NCBI GenBank assembly: GCA_009691245.1
Contig: SHUM01000023.1
Location: forward strand, 1-49,570
From: Acidobacteriota bacterium
Lineage (GTDB): Bacteria; Acidobacteriota; Terriglobia; 2-12-FULL-54-10
Length of the DNA stretch: 49,570 nt
Direction of reading: 5' to 3'
Shown piece after piece: positions 25,914-34,085 of this stretch. A program made the position numbers and the translations under genes. Each line of letters begins with the position of its first letter. Position 1 is the stretch's first letter. The notes under the pieces are model-generated. The model worked only from the letters and a program-made list of their open reading frames with translations, had not been told where the DNA came from and searched no databases.

Positions 25914-27119
25914 ATGCCTGAGTTTGTTTGCCGCGTCGCCGATGATCGCGGCCAGATCATGAATCGCGTGGAGACGGCCAGCTCCGAGGTGGAGCTGCGC
26001 GACCGCTATTCCCAGGCCGGGTTGCACATCTTTTCCATCGAGCGCCGAGCGGGAGTTTCTGGACTGTTCAGCGGCGGCAAGGAGTCAAAGAAGATCAAGA
26101 TGGGTGAGTTTCTGGTCTTTAATCAGCAGTTCATCACGCTGATCAAGGCCGGGCTGCCGATATTAAAAGTTCTGGATCTGCTCAGCGGCCATATCGCCCA
26201 GCCCTCCATGCGCGCTTCGCTCAACGAGATACGCGACCGCGTGAAGGGTGGCGCGCTGCTCTCGGAGGCCTTCGGGGAGCAGGGGGTCTATCCGCAGATC
26301 TATACCACATCGCTGGTGGCGGGCGAAAAATCCGGCAACATTGAAGAGGTTTTGCAGCGCTACATCAGTTATCAGCGCACCTCGCAGACGGTGAAGAAGA
26401 AGCTGCTGGCCTCGCTCGTTTATCCGGCGCTGCTGGTGGTGATGGTAATGGTTCTGTTGACGTTTCTGGTTATCTACGTCATCCCCAGTTTCGCCGAGCT
26501 ATACCGCAACATGTCGCAGGAACTCCCGGCGGTTACCGTCTTCCTGATCAACTTCACGGACGCGTTTCGCAACTCCTGGCTGCTCATCATGTTGGCGATG
26601 GCGGGTAGCGCACTAGGGCTGTGGTCCTGGAGCCAGAGCGAAACGGGGGCGCAAGGCGTGGATCGGCTTAAGTCAAAACTGCCCGGCGTGGGGCAGATAT
26701 GGACCAAGTTTCAGGTCGCGCAATTCTCGCGCATCCTGGCCACCCTGATCGCCGGCGGCATTCCCGTGGTGCAGGCGCTCGAAACGGCGCGCCAGTCGGT
26801 TGGCTCGGCGCTGCTGCGGCACACGCTGGATATTGCCACGCAGAAAGTTCGCGAGGGCCAGTCGCTGCATGAAGGGCTGGCGGCGACGGGATTCTTCCCC
26901 GGCCTGGCCATTGAGATGGTTGAGGTCGGCGAAAGCTCCGGCGCGTTGCAAGCCATGCTCAACGGAGTGGCCGATTTCTTCGAGGAAGATGTCTCCACCG
27001 TGCTGACCGCTCTGTTGTCATTAATCGAACCAGCTATTCTGCTATTCATGGGCGGAGTGGTAGCCTTTATATTGATCGCTTTATATTTGCCGATATTCTC
27101 ATTGGCCGGCAAGATATAG
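25914..27119 (+). CDS. Type II secretion/type IV pilus inner-membrane platform protein (GspF/PilC)
   Basis: This is the polytopic inner-membrane platform on which the assembly ATPase acts (401 aa). Two T2SSF domains are seen, the first around GEFLVFNQQFITLIKAGLPILKVLDLL and the second around AQFSRILATLIAGGIPVVQALE. Each is followed by long hydrophobic helices (LVYPALLVVMVMVLLTFLVIYV, LLIMLAMAGSALGLW, ILLFMGGVVAFILIALYLPIF). The N-terminal segment MPEFVCRVADDRGQIM is typical of PilC-like proteins. It is the first gene of the operon, with the ATPase gene 61 bp downstream. Confidence 0.94.
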   Translation: MPEFVCRVADDRGQIMNRVETASSEVELRDRYSQAGLHIFSIERRAGVSGLFSGGKESKKIKMGEFLVFNQQFITLIKAGLPILKVLDLLSGHIAQPSMRASLNEIRDRVKGGALLSEAFGEQGVYPQIYTTSLVAGEKSGNIEEVLQRYISYQRTSQTVKKKLLASLVYPALLVVMVMVLLTFLVIYVIPSFAELYRNMSQELPAVTVFLINFTDAFRNSWLLIMLAMAGSALGLWSWSQSETGAQGVDRLKSKLPGVGQIWTKFQVAQFSRILATLIAGGIPVVQALETARQSVGSALLRHTLDIATQKVREGQSLHEGLAATGFFPGLAIEMVEVGESSGALQAMLNGVADFFEEDVSTVLTALLSLIEPAILLFMGGVVAFILIALYLPIFSLAGKI

Positions 27120-27180
27120 GCCAGAAGAATACGGTGGCGGCCCATGGCCGCACGAGAATCGTCGGAAGGAAGCAATAGCA

Positions 27181-28902
27181 ATGGCCAATGGGCCCAATGG
27201 ACGCGCCAATGGAGCGGGAGAAGCGAGGAACGGGGCCAATGGCGCTTCGCTCGTGAACCCCGCCGTGCCTGACCTTGCCGCCAATTTGGCGAATGGTTTG
27301 GCCGCCAACGTGGCCAATGAAGAGCAGCGCAGCCGCGAGCTGGCTCAGCGCTACCGTTGCGAGTTCATCCATCTGCGCGATTACAAGATCGACCCGGAAC
27401 TGTTCCGCTCCATCCCCGTTGATCTGATGTTCCGCTACAACTTCGTCCCGTTGCAAATTGCGAATGACGCGCTGGAGATCGCCATGGCCGATCCCAGCCG
27501 CCTCATGCTGATCGACGAAGTATCGCTACTGCTCGACCGCCGTCTGGTGGTGCGTGTTACCACGCTGACTGAGATCAACGACTATCTCAAGAAAACCCAG
27601 CAGTCGCAGCGCGTGCTGGAAGAGGCCACCGAGGCCTTTTCCTTAAGCGTGGTGGACGACGACGAGAACGGCGATGAAAAACTTTCCATCGACCGGCTCA
27701 CCAAGGACAGCGAAACCAGCCCGGTCATCCGCCTCATTGACACCGTGCTGTTCACCGCGCTGGAGCGCCGCGCCAGCGACGTGCACATCGAGACCGGCGA
27801 CACGGAAGTGATCGTGAAATACCGCATCGACGGCGTGCTGCAACGCGCGATGCAGCCCATTAGCAAGGAATATCACTCGCCGCTCATCTCGCGCATCAAG
27901 GTGATGAGCGAGCTGGACATCGCCGAGCGCCGCGTTCCCCAGGACGGCCGCTTCCGCGTGCGCTACAAGGGCCGCTACATCGACTTTCGCGTCTCCATCA
28001 TGCCCGCCATCCACGGCGAGGACGCCGTGCTCCGCATTCTCGACAAGGAGTCGATGAGCGAGCAGTTTCACAATCTCACGCTGGACGTGGTGGGCTTCCC
28101 CGAGCGTGATCTCCAGAAATTCCGCCGCTACATCATGGAACCTTACGGCATGGTGCTGGTAACCGGCCCGACGGGGAGCGGCAAGACCACCACGCTCTAC
28201 GCCGCGCTGAACGAAATTCGCACGGATGAAGACAAGATCATCACCATCGAGGACCCGGTTGAATATCAGCTCAAGGGCATCACCCAGATTCCCGTCAACG
28301 AGAAAAAGGGGCTGACCTTCGCGCGCGGACTGCGCTCCATTCTGCGCCACGATCCGGACAAGATCATGGTGGGCGAAATCCGCGACAACGAGACGGCGCA
28401 GATCGCCATTCAGTCCGCGCTCACCGGCCATCTGGTGTTCACCACCGTCCACGCCAATAACGTGGTGGATGTGCTGGGCCGCTTCCTGAACATGGGCGTG
28501 GAGCCATATAATTTCGTGGCCTCGTTGAATTGTATTCTGGCGCAGCGGCTGGTGCGCGTGATCTGCCCCAACTGCCGCAAGCAGGTGCGTTACTCGGATC
28601 AGATGCTCGAAGAGTCCGGCCTGAATCCCAAGGCCGAGGGCGATACTGTTTTCTACGAAGGCCAGGGCTGCATCGATTGCGACGGCACAGGGTACCGCGG
28701 CCGTACGGCGATCTCCGAATTGCTGGACATGACCGACCGCATCCGCGACATGATCGTCGCCAAGCGGCCCACGTCCGAGATTCGCCGCGCCGCCCGCGAG
28801 GAAGGCCTGCGCTCGTTGCGCGATGCCGCTGTGCTGAGGGCCAGGCACGGCATGACCACGTTGAAAGAGATTAACAAAGTTACGTTCATCGACCAGACGT
28901 AA
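27181..28902 (+). CDS. Assembly ATPase of type IV pilus/type II secretion (PilB/GspE)
   Basis: This hexameric ATPase (573 aa) powers pseudopilus or pilus assembly. The domains are an N-terminal MshEN-like domain (FIHLRDYKIDPELFRSIPVDLM), then the catalytic core with Walker A GPTGSGKTTTLYAAL near residues 326-340. The core continues with an Asp box (ITIEDPVEYQ), Walker B (DKIMVGEIRDNETA) and a His box (LTGHLVFTTVHAN). A zinc-binding tetracysteine is formed by CPNC near 462 and CIDC near 497. The first 45 residues are a low-complexity Asn-Gly-Ala stretch encoded by repeated GCCAATGG units, which is unusual. No GspE-partner gene is missing nearby apart from the secretin. Confidence 0.95.
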   Translation: MANGPNGRANGAGEARNGANGASLVNPAVPDLAANLANGLAANVANEEQRSRELAQRYRCEFIHLRDYKIDPELFRSIPVDLMFRYNFVPLQIANDALEIAMADPSRLMLIDEVSLLLDRRLVVRVTTLTEINDYLKKTQQSQRVLEEATEAFSLSVVDDDENGDEKLSIDRLTKDSETSPVIRLIDTVLFTALERRASDVHIETGDTEVIVKYRIDGVLQRAMQPISKEYHSPLISRIKVMSELDIAERRVPQDGRFRVRYKGRYIDFRVSIMPAIHGEDAVLRILDKESMSEQFHNLTLDVVGFPERDLQKFRRYIMEPYGMVLVTGPTGSGKTTTLYAALNEIRTDEDKIITIEDPVEYQLKGITQIPVNEKKGLTFARGLRSILRHDPDKIMVGEIRDNETAQIAIQSALTGHLVFTTVHANNVVDVLGRFLNMGVEPYNFVASLNCILAQRLVRVICPNCRKQVRYSDQMLEESGLNPKAEGDTVFYEGQGCIDCDGTGYRGRTAISELLDMTDRIRDMIVAKRPTSEIRRAAREEGLRSLRDAAVLRARHGMTTLKEINKVTFIDQT

Positions 28903-28938
28903 TGCCAGACGTAATGTTTGTCGCAGTTTTGTGTAGGT

Positions 28939-28960
28939 GTCATTCCGAGCGCAGCGAGGA
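28939..28960. repeat. Partial copy of the TCCTGAGCGCAGCGA intergenic repeat
   Basis: GTCATTCCGAGCGCAGCGAG lies between the ATPase gene and pilM. It matches the left inner arm of the 7442-7597 element with few changes, but it has no partner arm here. Confidence 0.6.
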
Positions 28961-28990
28961 CTCTGCTGTTCTGGAGAAGTAGAAAGACCC

Positions 28991-30001
28991 ATGTCATCAG
29001 GAAATGGAAATTCGGGAGGCATCACTCGACTGCTGCGGCGGTTCGTGGGCACGCCCATGCCTACACTGGGCTGCGAGATAGCGACGGCTGGAGTCACGCT
29101 GGCGCGCTGGAATGACGGCGCGGCGCAGTTGAATGCCACGGCCTGGCGACCGCTGGCGCCGGGTGCGCTGGACCCCACGCCGCTGCGCGAGAATCTGGCG
29201 CAGCCGGAGCAGTTGCGTGCGGCGCTGGCAGGCTGCCTGGATTCTCTGGGTCTCGGCGGCGCGCGCAGCGGAGGCAAAGACGAAGGCAGGGGCATCGACA
29301 CCGCGCTGGTGATTCCCGATCAGGCGGCGCGTCTCTTTGTGCTCGACTTTGACAAGCTGCCGCGCAGCACTCCCGAGGCGATTCAGTTGATTCGCTGGAA
29401 GCTGAAGAAGTCCGTGCCGTTCGACATTGACGCTTCCGCCGTCTCGTTCACTGCGCGGCGCCGCCCGTCGGGGGCAGCCGCAGGCTGGCAGGTGATCAGC
29501 GTGGTAACGCCGCACACAGTGATTCACCAGTATGAGCAACTGCTGGAGTCGCTGGGGCTGACTCCGTCGCGCGTAACGCTCTCGTCGTTGGCCGCGCTCG
29601 CGCTGATTCCGGAAAGCGATGTGGGGAGCACTCTGCTCGCCAAATTTAATCCGCCGTGGTTCACCACCGTGATCGTGCAGGGAGGCAATCTGTGCCTGTT
29701 CCGTTCTGGGGCGCTGGGCCAGACCGCCGATCCCACGACTGCGGAGATACTGGAAGCGATCTATCCATCCTTCGCTTATTTTCAGGATAACTTCGGGAGC
29801 ACGCTGGAGCGCGTCTTCCTGTGCGGCCTGGGCGATGCTTCGTCCGGTGTCGCGGAAGCCTTGGCCGATGAATTGCGTCTGAACGCTCAGCCGCTGCTGA
29901 GCGCTGCTGACCTGCCGACGGCGTCCCATTGGACCAGCGGGAACGCCGAGCGTTACGCGGCCTCGCTGGTGGGTTTGGTGCGAGAGCAACAGTTCGCCTA
30001 G
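28991..30001 (+). CDS. pilM: PilM-like actin-fold assembly protein
   Basis: This is a cytoplasmic actin-like protein of the type IV pilus inner-membrane complex (336 aa). It shows the PilM opening MPTLGCEIATAGVTLARWND, then IDTALVIPDQAARLFVLDF. The helical FDKLPRSTPEAIQLIRWKLKKSVPFDI segment follows, then VISVVTPHTVIHQYEQLLESLGL, and a last VSNPPW-like strand (FTTVIVQGGNLCLFR). It should bind the N terminus of PilN. The ATG at 28991 was chosen because the upstream in-frame residues come from the repeat just described. Co-directional with pilN, 21 bp upstream of it. Confidence 0.85.
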   Translation: MSSGNGNSGGITRLLRRFVGTPMPTLGCEIATAGVTLARWNDGAAQLNATAWRPLAPGALDPTPLRENLAQPEQLRAALAGCLDSLGLGGARSGGKDEGRGIDTALVIPDQAARLFVLDFDKLPRSTPEAIQLIRWKLKKSVPFDIDASAVSFTARRRPSGAAAGWQVISVVTPHTVIHQYEQLLESLGLTPSRVTLSSLAALALIPESDVGSTLLAKFNPPWFTTVIVQGGNLCLFRSGALGQTADPTTAEILEAIYPSFAYFQDNFGSTLERVFLCGLGDASSGVAEALADELRLNAQPLLSAADLPTASHWTSGNAERYAASLVGLVREQQFA

Positions 30002-30022
30002 CGCAGGAATTAGTTTGAGGAG

Positions 30023-30763
30023 ATGCAGCAAAACAGCATGAGAGTGCCCATCAATCTCGCCAGCCGTCCCGCCGACGCGATTCGCCCGCTGCGCATGACG
30101 GCCATCAGCCTGGGTCTGCTGGCTCTGGTGTTGGCGGCCGTAGCGGTGCGCGCGGAGTTGCAATCGCGCGATGAATTCCGCGTGCTGGTGGATCGCACCA
30201 GTCAGTTGCAGGGCGAAGTCCGCGAACTGGAGGCCGCGCAGCAGGAGATGGAAGATTGGCTGGAGACTCCGCAAGTCGCGCAGATACGCAACCGCTCGGC
30301 GTTGCTCAATTCCTTGATTGAGCAGAAGAGCCTATCCTGGACGCGCCTGTTCCAGGACCTGGAAACCACCCTTCCCAGCGGTGTCCGTATCCTCAGCATC
30401 GCGCCCAAGCTGCCCGATATGAATCAGGCGCAGTTGCCCCTGCTGAACCTCGCCGTCGTGGCCGAGAGCGTCAGGCCGCTGGTCGATTTCGTCAAGAAGC
30501 TCGAAGACTCTTCGCAGTTCGCCAATCCCGTGGTGCTCGATCAGCGATTTCCGGTCGCGAAGGAAACCGGGGGAGAGATTGAGCTGAGTCTTACCGCGGT
30601 ATATTCTCAGGACGAATTACCCGCGCCGCTGGCGGATGAAGCAGACGATGTAAAGGAAGCAGAGGAAGCAGAAGACGCAGAGGAGGCGGCGGAGTCTGTT
30701 GCGCCGCCCGCCCCAATTCAGACAGGCGCAACAGCGGTCATACAGAAGGAGGCGCGCCGATGA
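30023..30763 (+). CDS. pilN: PilN-like inner-membrane alignment protein
   Basis: The protein (246 aa) has the PilN signature near the start (RVPINLASRPADAIRPLRM, binding to PilM), one transmembrane helix (ISLGLLALVLAAVAVRAEL), a coiled coil (LVDRTSQLQGEVRELEAAQQEME) and a ferredoxin-like domain (WTRLFQDLETTLPSGVRILSI). The C-terminal ~45 residues are an acidic low-complexity tail (DEADDVKEAEEAEDAEEAAE) encoded by AGGAAGCAG repeats. The stop codon overlaps the pilO start (ATGA type), a sign of translational coupling. Confidence 0.85.
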   Translation: MQQNSMRVPINLASRPADAIRPLRMTAISLGLLALVLAAVAVRAELQSRDEFRVLVDRTSQLQGEVRELEAAQQEMEDWLETPQVAQIRNRSALLNSLIEQKSLSWTRLFQDLETTLPSGVRILSIAPKLPDMNQAQLPLLNLAVVAESVRPLVDFVKKLEDSSQFANPVVLDQRFPVAKETGGEIELSLTAVYSQDELPAPLADEADDVKEAEEAEDAEEAAESVAPPAPIQTGATAVIQKEARR

Positions 30764-31368
30764 TGTCATCAATGTTCTCATGGCTTGAGCCGCGCTCCCC
30801 GTTCACCGCCACCTCCAGCCGCTTGGGCGCAACCAGGCCGGAGATACAATGGAAGATTGCCAGCGCCGTTCTGACGGTGGTCTGCGCCGGATTGCTCTAC
30901 TTTATTTTGCAGGCTCCAGGACGCTCTTCCGAGGCGCGACAGGCTCAGATTCAGGAGCTGGAATCGCAGCAGCGGACGGGGCAGGCGCGCGTCGCCGAGC
31001 TTCGTGAGTTGACCAGTCGCGTGCAATCGGCCACGCAGTCCGGGCAGAAGTTTGTCGCCGACAATTTCATGGGCCGCGCCAACGCCTTCTCCAGCATGTT
31101 GAAGAATCTCGAAGAGCTGGCCACGCAGAATCACCTGCGGCCCTCGAATATTTCTTATGATTTGCTGGACGAAAAGAACGAGTTGGGCTGGACCGCCATC
31201 GAGGTTTCGCTATCGCTGGAAGGCGAGTACGCCGACGTGGTGCGCTTCATTAATAAAGTCGAGAAATCAAAGATTTTCTGGATTATCCGCGGCCTGGATG
31301 TTGGCAGCGCGGCCGAGACCGGTTTGCGAATGCGACTGACCACGGAGACTTATCTGCTGCCCTCCTAA
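30760..31368 (+). CDS. pilO: PilO-like inner-membrane alignment protein
   Basis: The protein (202 aa) has one transmembrane helix (IASAVLTVVCAGLLYFIL), a coiled coil (RQAQIQELESQQRTGQARVAELRELTSR) and a small C-terminal domain (WTAIEVSLSLEGEYADVVRFINKVEKSKIFWIIRGLDVG, split here). This matches PilO/GspM-type alignment subunits that pair with PilN. The ATG at 30760 overlaps the pilN TGA by 4 bp. The proteins of the M-N-O-P set form the inner-membrane alignment complex between the ATPase platform and the secretin. Confidence 0.83.
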   Translation: MMSSMFSWLEPRSPFTATSSRLGATRPEIQWKIASAVLTVVCAGLLYFILQAPGRSSEARQAQIQELESQQRTGQARVAELRELTSRVQSATQSGQKFVADNFMGRANAFSSMLKNLEELATQNHLRPSNISYDLLDEKNELGWTAIEVSLSLEGEYADVVRFINKVEKSKIFWIIRGLDVGSAAETGLRMRLTTETYLLPS

Positions 31369-31417
31369 AGGAGCAAGTCGTGAGGAACGCACGCGAAGTG
31401 ATTTCCAGCGAAACCAT

Positions 31418-32152
31418 ATGATGACGGGAAACACATCTCGATCCTCTAAACTCGAGGCCACTGCGACGGCCAGCCCGGCCGCCGGAAAAATGCTGGGCGC
31501 TGTGAATAAGCCATTGCTGCTATTGCTGTTGATTGGCGCTTCGGCTTTTATGATTTACCGTCTGGTGGCGATACTGGGCGGAGATGGCGCTGGCCAGCCG
31601 CAGGTAACTGCCGGTACAGCCGCGCCCAGCGGAGGTTCCAGGAAAGTCGCTGGTCCGCGCGCGGCGGCGGGCGCGGTCAGCCCGCTCGATCCCTCGCTCC
31701 GGCTGGACCTACTGGCCAGCAGCCGCGCCGTGAATTACACCGGCAGCAAGCGAAACATCTTCGTCTTCGGCGCCGCTAGCGGAGAATCCGCTGGAGCGCA
31801 GTCCGGCGGCACTCGCCTGCCCGGTAAAATGATGCCTGATGCCGGGGCGCCACCCGACGCGCCGCCCGACGTGCCCGTAACGCCGCCGGTGGTTCTGCCC
31901 CTCAAGTTTTTTGGCGTCGCGCAACTCTCCGGAACTTCTCAGACTAACCCAACGATCAACTCGTTGACCAAGGCCCTGCTCACCAACGGCGACGCCATCA
32001 TCATCGCCCAGACCGGCCAGACGGTTGCGCAACATTACAAGATTCTGCGCATCGGCGTCAGCAAGCTGGAGCTGGAAGATATGCGTGACCACAGCAAGCA
32101 CGAGATTCCGCTCGCTGAGCCAGAAACCCCCGCGCCGCCGCCCGCGCGGTAG
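31418..32152 (+). CDS. PilP/GspC-like periplasmic connector
   Basis: The protein (244 aa) has a transmembrane or signal-anchor helix (PLLLLLLIGASAFMIYRLVAIL), a Gly-Ala-Pro-rich linker, then a small beta domain (PLKFFGVAQLSG, DAIIIAQTGQTVAQHYKILRIGVSKLELEDM). That matches the PilP/GspC homology-region domain that contacts the secretin. A Pro-rich C terminus follows. It is 49 bp behind pilO. PilP is usually a lipoprotein, but no lipobox is visible here, so GspC-like is equally possible. Confidence 0.75.
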   Translation: MMTGNTSRSSKLEATATASPAAGKMLGAVNKPLLLLLLIGASAFMIYRLVAILGGDGAGQPQVTAGTAAPSGGSRKVAGPRAAAGAVSPLDPSLRLDLLASSRAVNYTGSKRNIFVFGAASGESAGAQSGGTRLPGKMMPDAGAPPDAPPDVPVTPPVVLPLKFFGVAQLSGTSQTNPTINSLTKALLTNGDAIIIAQTGQTVAQHYKILRIGVSKLELEDMRDHSKHEIPLAEPETPAPPPAR

Positions 32153-32172
32153 GTTTTTTTCGGATGGTGTTA

Positions 32173-32256
32173 CAGAGCCGCGACCGGAAGGGAGCGGTCC
32201 CGTTCAATGGCCTGTGATAATCGTCAAGCGCGCCCGCTTCCTTCCGGTCGCGGCTC
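32173..32256. repeat. Palindromic element C (CAGAGCC family, inverted copy)
   Basis: CAGAGCCGCGACCGGAAGGG and its near complement bound a core containing TTCAATGGCCTGTGATAATC. That core is the reverse complement of the core in element A (14624-14723), so this is the same element in the opposite orientation. The right end is slightly decayed (CTCAG for CTCTG). It lies between the PilP-like and pseudopilin-like genes. Confidence 0.75.
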
Positions 32257-32292
32257 AGATCGGCTCGCATCATCAGTAAACAGGCTCCAGTC

Positions 32293-33174
32293 ATGACAGA
32301 CTTCAGCAAACAACTCGGCATGGTCCGCGCGAGGCAAACTTGCCGGCGGCGTGATCGGGGCGAGCGAGGCTACGTCCTGCTGGTGATCGTCGCGCTGGCC
32401 TCGGTGCTGATCGCGGTCATCTACCGCATCATGCCGAGCTACGCCTTTGACGCGCAGCGCGACCGCGAAGAAGAATTGATCTTCCGCGGCGAAGCCTACC
32501 AACAGGCGATCCTGCTCTTCGTGCGCAAGACCGGCAACTATCCCACCTCGCTCGAAGCCCTGCTCGATACCAACAACACGCGCTTCATCCGCAAGCTCTA
32601 TAAAGACCCGATGACGCCGGAAGGCGAGTGGCGGTTGATCCACATTGCTGGTTGCACGATCAGCGATTCGCAGGTCACAGGTGGCACGCCGGGCAAATCG
32701 GATATGGGAACTGTGAAGACAGTCGATATAACAAGCCAAGGCAGCGCCATCTCGCCCAACCCCGTTCGCCCCACCTTCGGTGGCGGAGCCATTGCCGGAG
32801 TGGCCAGCATGAGCGAGAAGACCTCCATCCGCATTCTGAAAGATCAGCTGTCATACGACAAGTGGGAATTCATCTTCAACTTTAGGGAAGACCCAGCCGC
32901 CGCAACGGGCCCGCTCGCCCAGCAATGCGGTGGAGGCCAAGGTGGCGGTGGCGGTCAAGGTGGCCAAGGTGGCCAAGGCGGTCAAGGCGGCCAGGGCGGC
33001 CAGGGCGGATTCGGGAATCGCCACCCGGGCTTCAATCCAATACCCGGACAAAACAATCCCTTCGGAACTGGTTCAGGCACATCGGGCCAGCAGCCCATCG
33101 GCATTCCTTCCGTCCCCGGCCAACAACCCGGTGGTGGTCCTACCCAGCCAGGCGGCCAACGCCGCGCCTTCTGA
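32293..33174 (+). CDS. Pseudopilin-like protein with Gly-Gln-rich tail
   Basis: The protein (293 aa) has a pilin-like N terminus: a basic leader, then GERGYVLLVIVALASVLIAVI, followed by a helix (DREEELIFRGEAYQQAILLFVRKTGNYPTSLEALLDT) typical of pseudopilin/GspG-related proteins of Acidobacteriota. The usual Glu at position 5 after the cleavage glycine is absent (Gly-Tyr-Val-Leu-Leu-Val). The C-terminal third is unusual: a run of Gly-Gly-Gln repeats encoded by about 75 bp of 9-bp tandem DNA repeats (32935-33010), then a Pro-Gly-Gln-rich tail. It is the last gene of the operon. No secretin gene follows. The exact role (minor pseudopilin or other) is unknown. Confidence 0.7.
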   Translation: MTDFSKQLGMVRARQTCRRRDRGERGYVLLVIVALASVLIAVIYRIMPSYAFDAQRDREEELIFRGEAYQQAILLFVRKTGNYPTSLEALLDTNNTRFIRKLYKDPMTPEGEWRLIHIAGCTISDSQVTGGTPGKSDMGTVKTVDITSQGSAISPNPVRPTFGGGAIAGVASMSEKTSIRILKDQLSYDKWEFIFNFREDPAAATGPLAQQCGGGQGGGGGQGGQGGQGGQGGQGGQGGFGNRHPGFNPIPGQNNPFGTGSGTSGQQPIGIPSVPGQQPGGGPTQPGGQRRAF

Positions 33175-33176
33175 AG

Positions 33177-33675
33177 TTGCCCGGAGGGCAACACCGTGAA
33201 TAGCCGTAGGTGCCAACCTACGGTTGCAGACCCCCACCTATGCCAGCAACCCCGCAGTGGATGACTACCGTTTGTTGCATTCGCAAGGTACGAACAGGTA
33301 ACGGCGCGTCCAATTTGCGCAAGGTGCCCGCTATGGCCAATGGACCGGCGGGGAATGTCCGGCCCCTGCAGAGTCTGTGTGATAACTTCAATTTTGCGTG
33401 AGGGCACGGTTTCAACCGTGCCGATTATTCGCCCCAAATTTCAGGGGTTTTAACCCCTGAGGTTCACAGTCATAACGAGCGCACGATGTCGCCCGTACAT
33501 CGTACCCCAGCGGTCAAAACCGCTGGTTCCACGCTGTTGTGACGGCACGGTTGAAACCGTGCTCTTACGAAAAACCAGCGTTATCATGCAGACTCCTTCA
33601 GGGCCGTTATCGTTATGAGGCATTCGGGTCCGTAGGTTTCACCTGCGGCTATTCACAGTCTTGCCCTTCGGGCAA
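33177..33675. repeat. Composite palindromic repeat cluster
   Basis: Two large arms (33177-33223 and 33630-33675; TTGCCCGGAGGGCAACACCG, then TGAATAGCCGTAGGTG, about 40 of 47 matching) enclose about 400 bp. Within it lie five short hairpins: 33403-33422 (GGCACGGTT/AACCGTGCC), 33441-33460 (TCAGGGGTT/AACCCCTGA), 33483-33503 (ACGATGT/ACATCGT), 33507-33526 (CCAGCGGT/ACCGCTGG) and 33545-33562 (GCACGGTT/AACCGTGC). No gene is seen. This is the start of a 907-bp non-coding stretch after the pseudopilin-like gene. Confidence 0.8.
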
Positions 33676-33734
33676 GCGGAATGCCATCTAGACCATTTTT
33701 ATAGTTACGGTAGAGGCTGCCTACACGATCCAAA

Positions 33735-33879
33735 CAGAGCCGCGACCCACGGCACGCCGGGGCAGGCCGTAAGGGAGTGGACCGGGCGCCGTGGGCACGA
33801 TGTTCGGTGTCGCGTACCGGAATCAAAGCGAGCGGTGCGGTATGACCACCCGGTTCGCTCGCTGACGCGCGCGGCTCTG
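33735..33879. repeat. Palindromic element E (mixed CAGAGCC/GCGCGCGTCAGC ends)
   Basis: The left end reads CAGAGCCGCGACCCACGG (as in elements C and D). The inverted right end reads CAGAGCCGCGCGCGTCAGCG (as in element F). It therefore looks like a hybrid between the two repeat subfamilies. No coding capacity is seen. Confidence 0.7.
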
Positions 33880-33885
33880 TGACGC

Positions 33886-33914
33886 AAAAGCAGCGCCGAT
33901 GTCGGCGCTGCTTT
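33886..33914. terminator. Symmetric hairpin with A/T flanks
   Basis: AAAGCAGCGCCGA and TCGGCGCTGCTTT form a perfect 13-bp stem around a 2-3 nt loop, directly after element E. It has the shape of an intrinsic terminator, although no gene ends just upstream on the plus strand. Confidence 0.6.
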
Positions 33915-33947
33915 GGAAATGTTGCGTTATTTTTCTGACTCGTTCGG

Positions 33948-34085
33948 CTAGGCCATTTTTACAGTTGGTGTATCAGAGCCCCGACCGCCAGGGAGGGGGC
34001 ACGCTGGCCGAATATTACGGACCGTTGAACGTGCCCCCTCTCTGGCGGTCGGGGCTCTGATACACCAACTGTAAAAATGGCCTAG
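33948..34085. repeat. Palindromic element B (long near-perfect inverted repeat)
   Basis: The arms of about 56 bp (33948-34003 and 34030-34085) differ at only one position. They run from CTAGGCCATTTTTACAGTTG through TCAGAGCCCCGACCGCC to GTGCCCCC. The core matches element A. The right arm contributes the TAG stop codon (34082-34084) of the beta-propeller gene, so the element has inserted at or grown into the gene end. Confidence 0.88.

Noticed and set aside
33403-33562. CRISPR array
   Set aside because: The units are short hairpins with differing outer stems and unequal spacing, not direct repeats with spacers; no cas genes are present.
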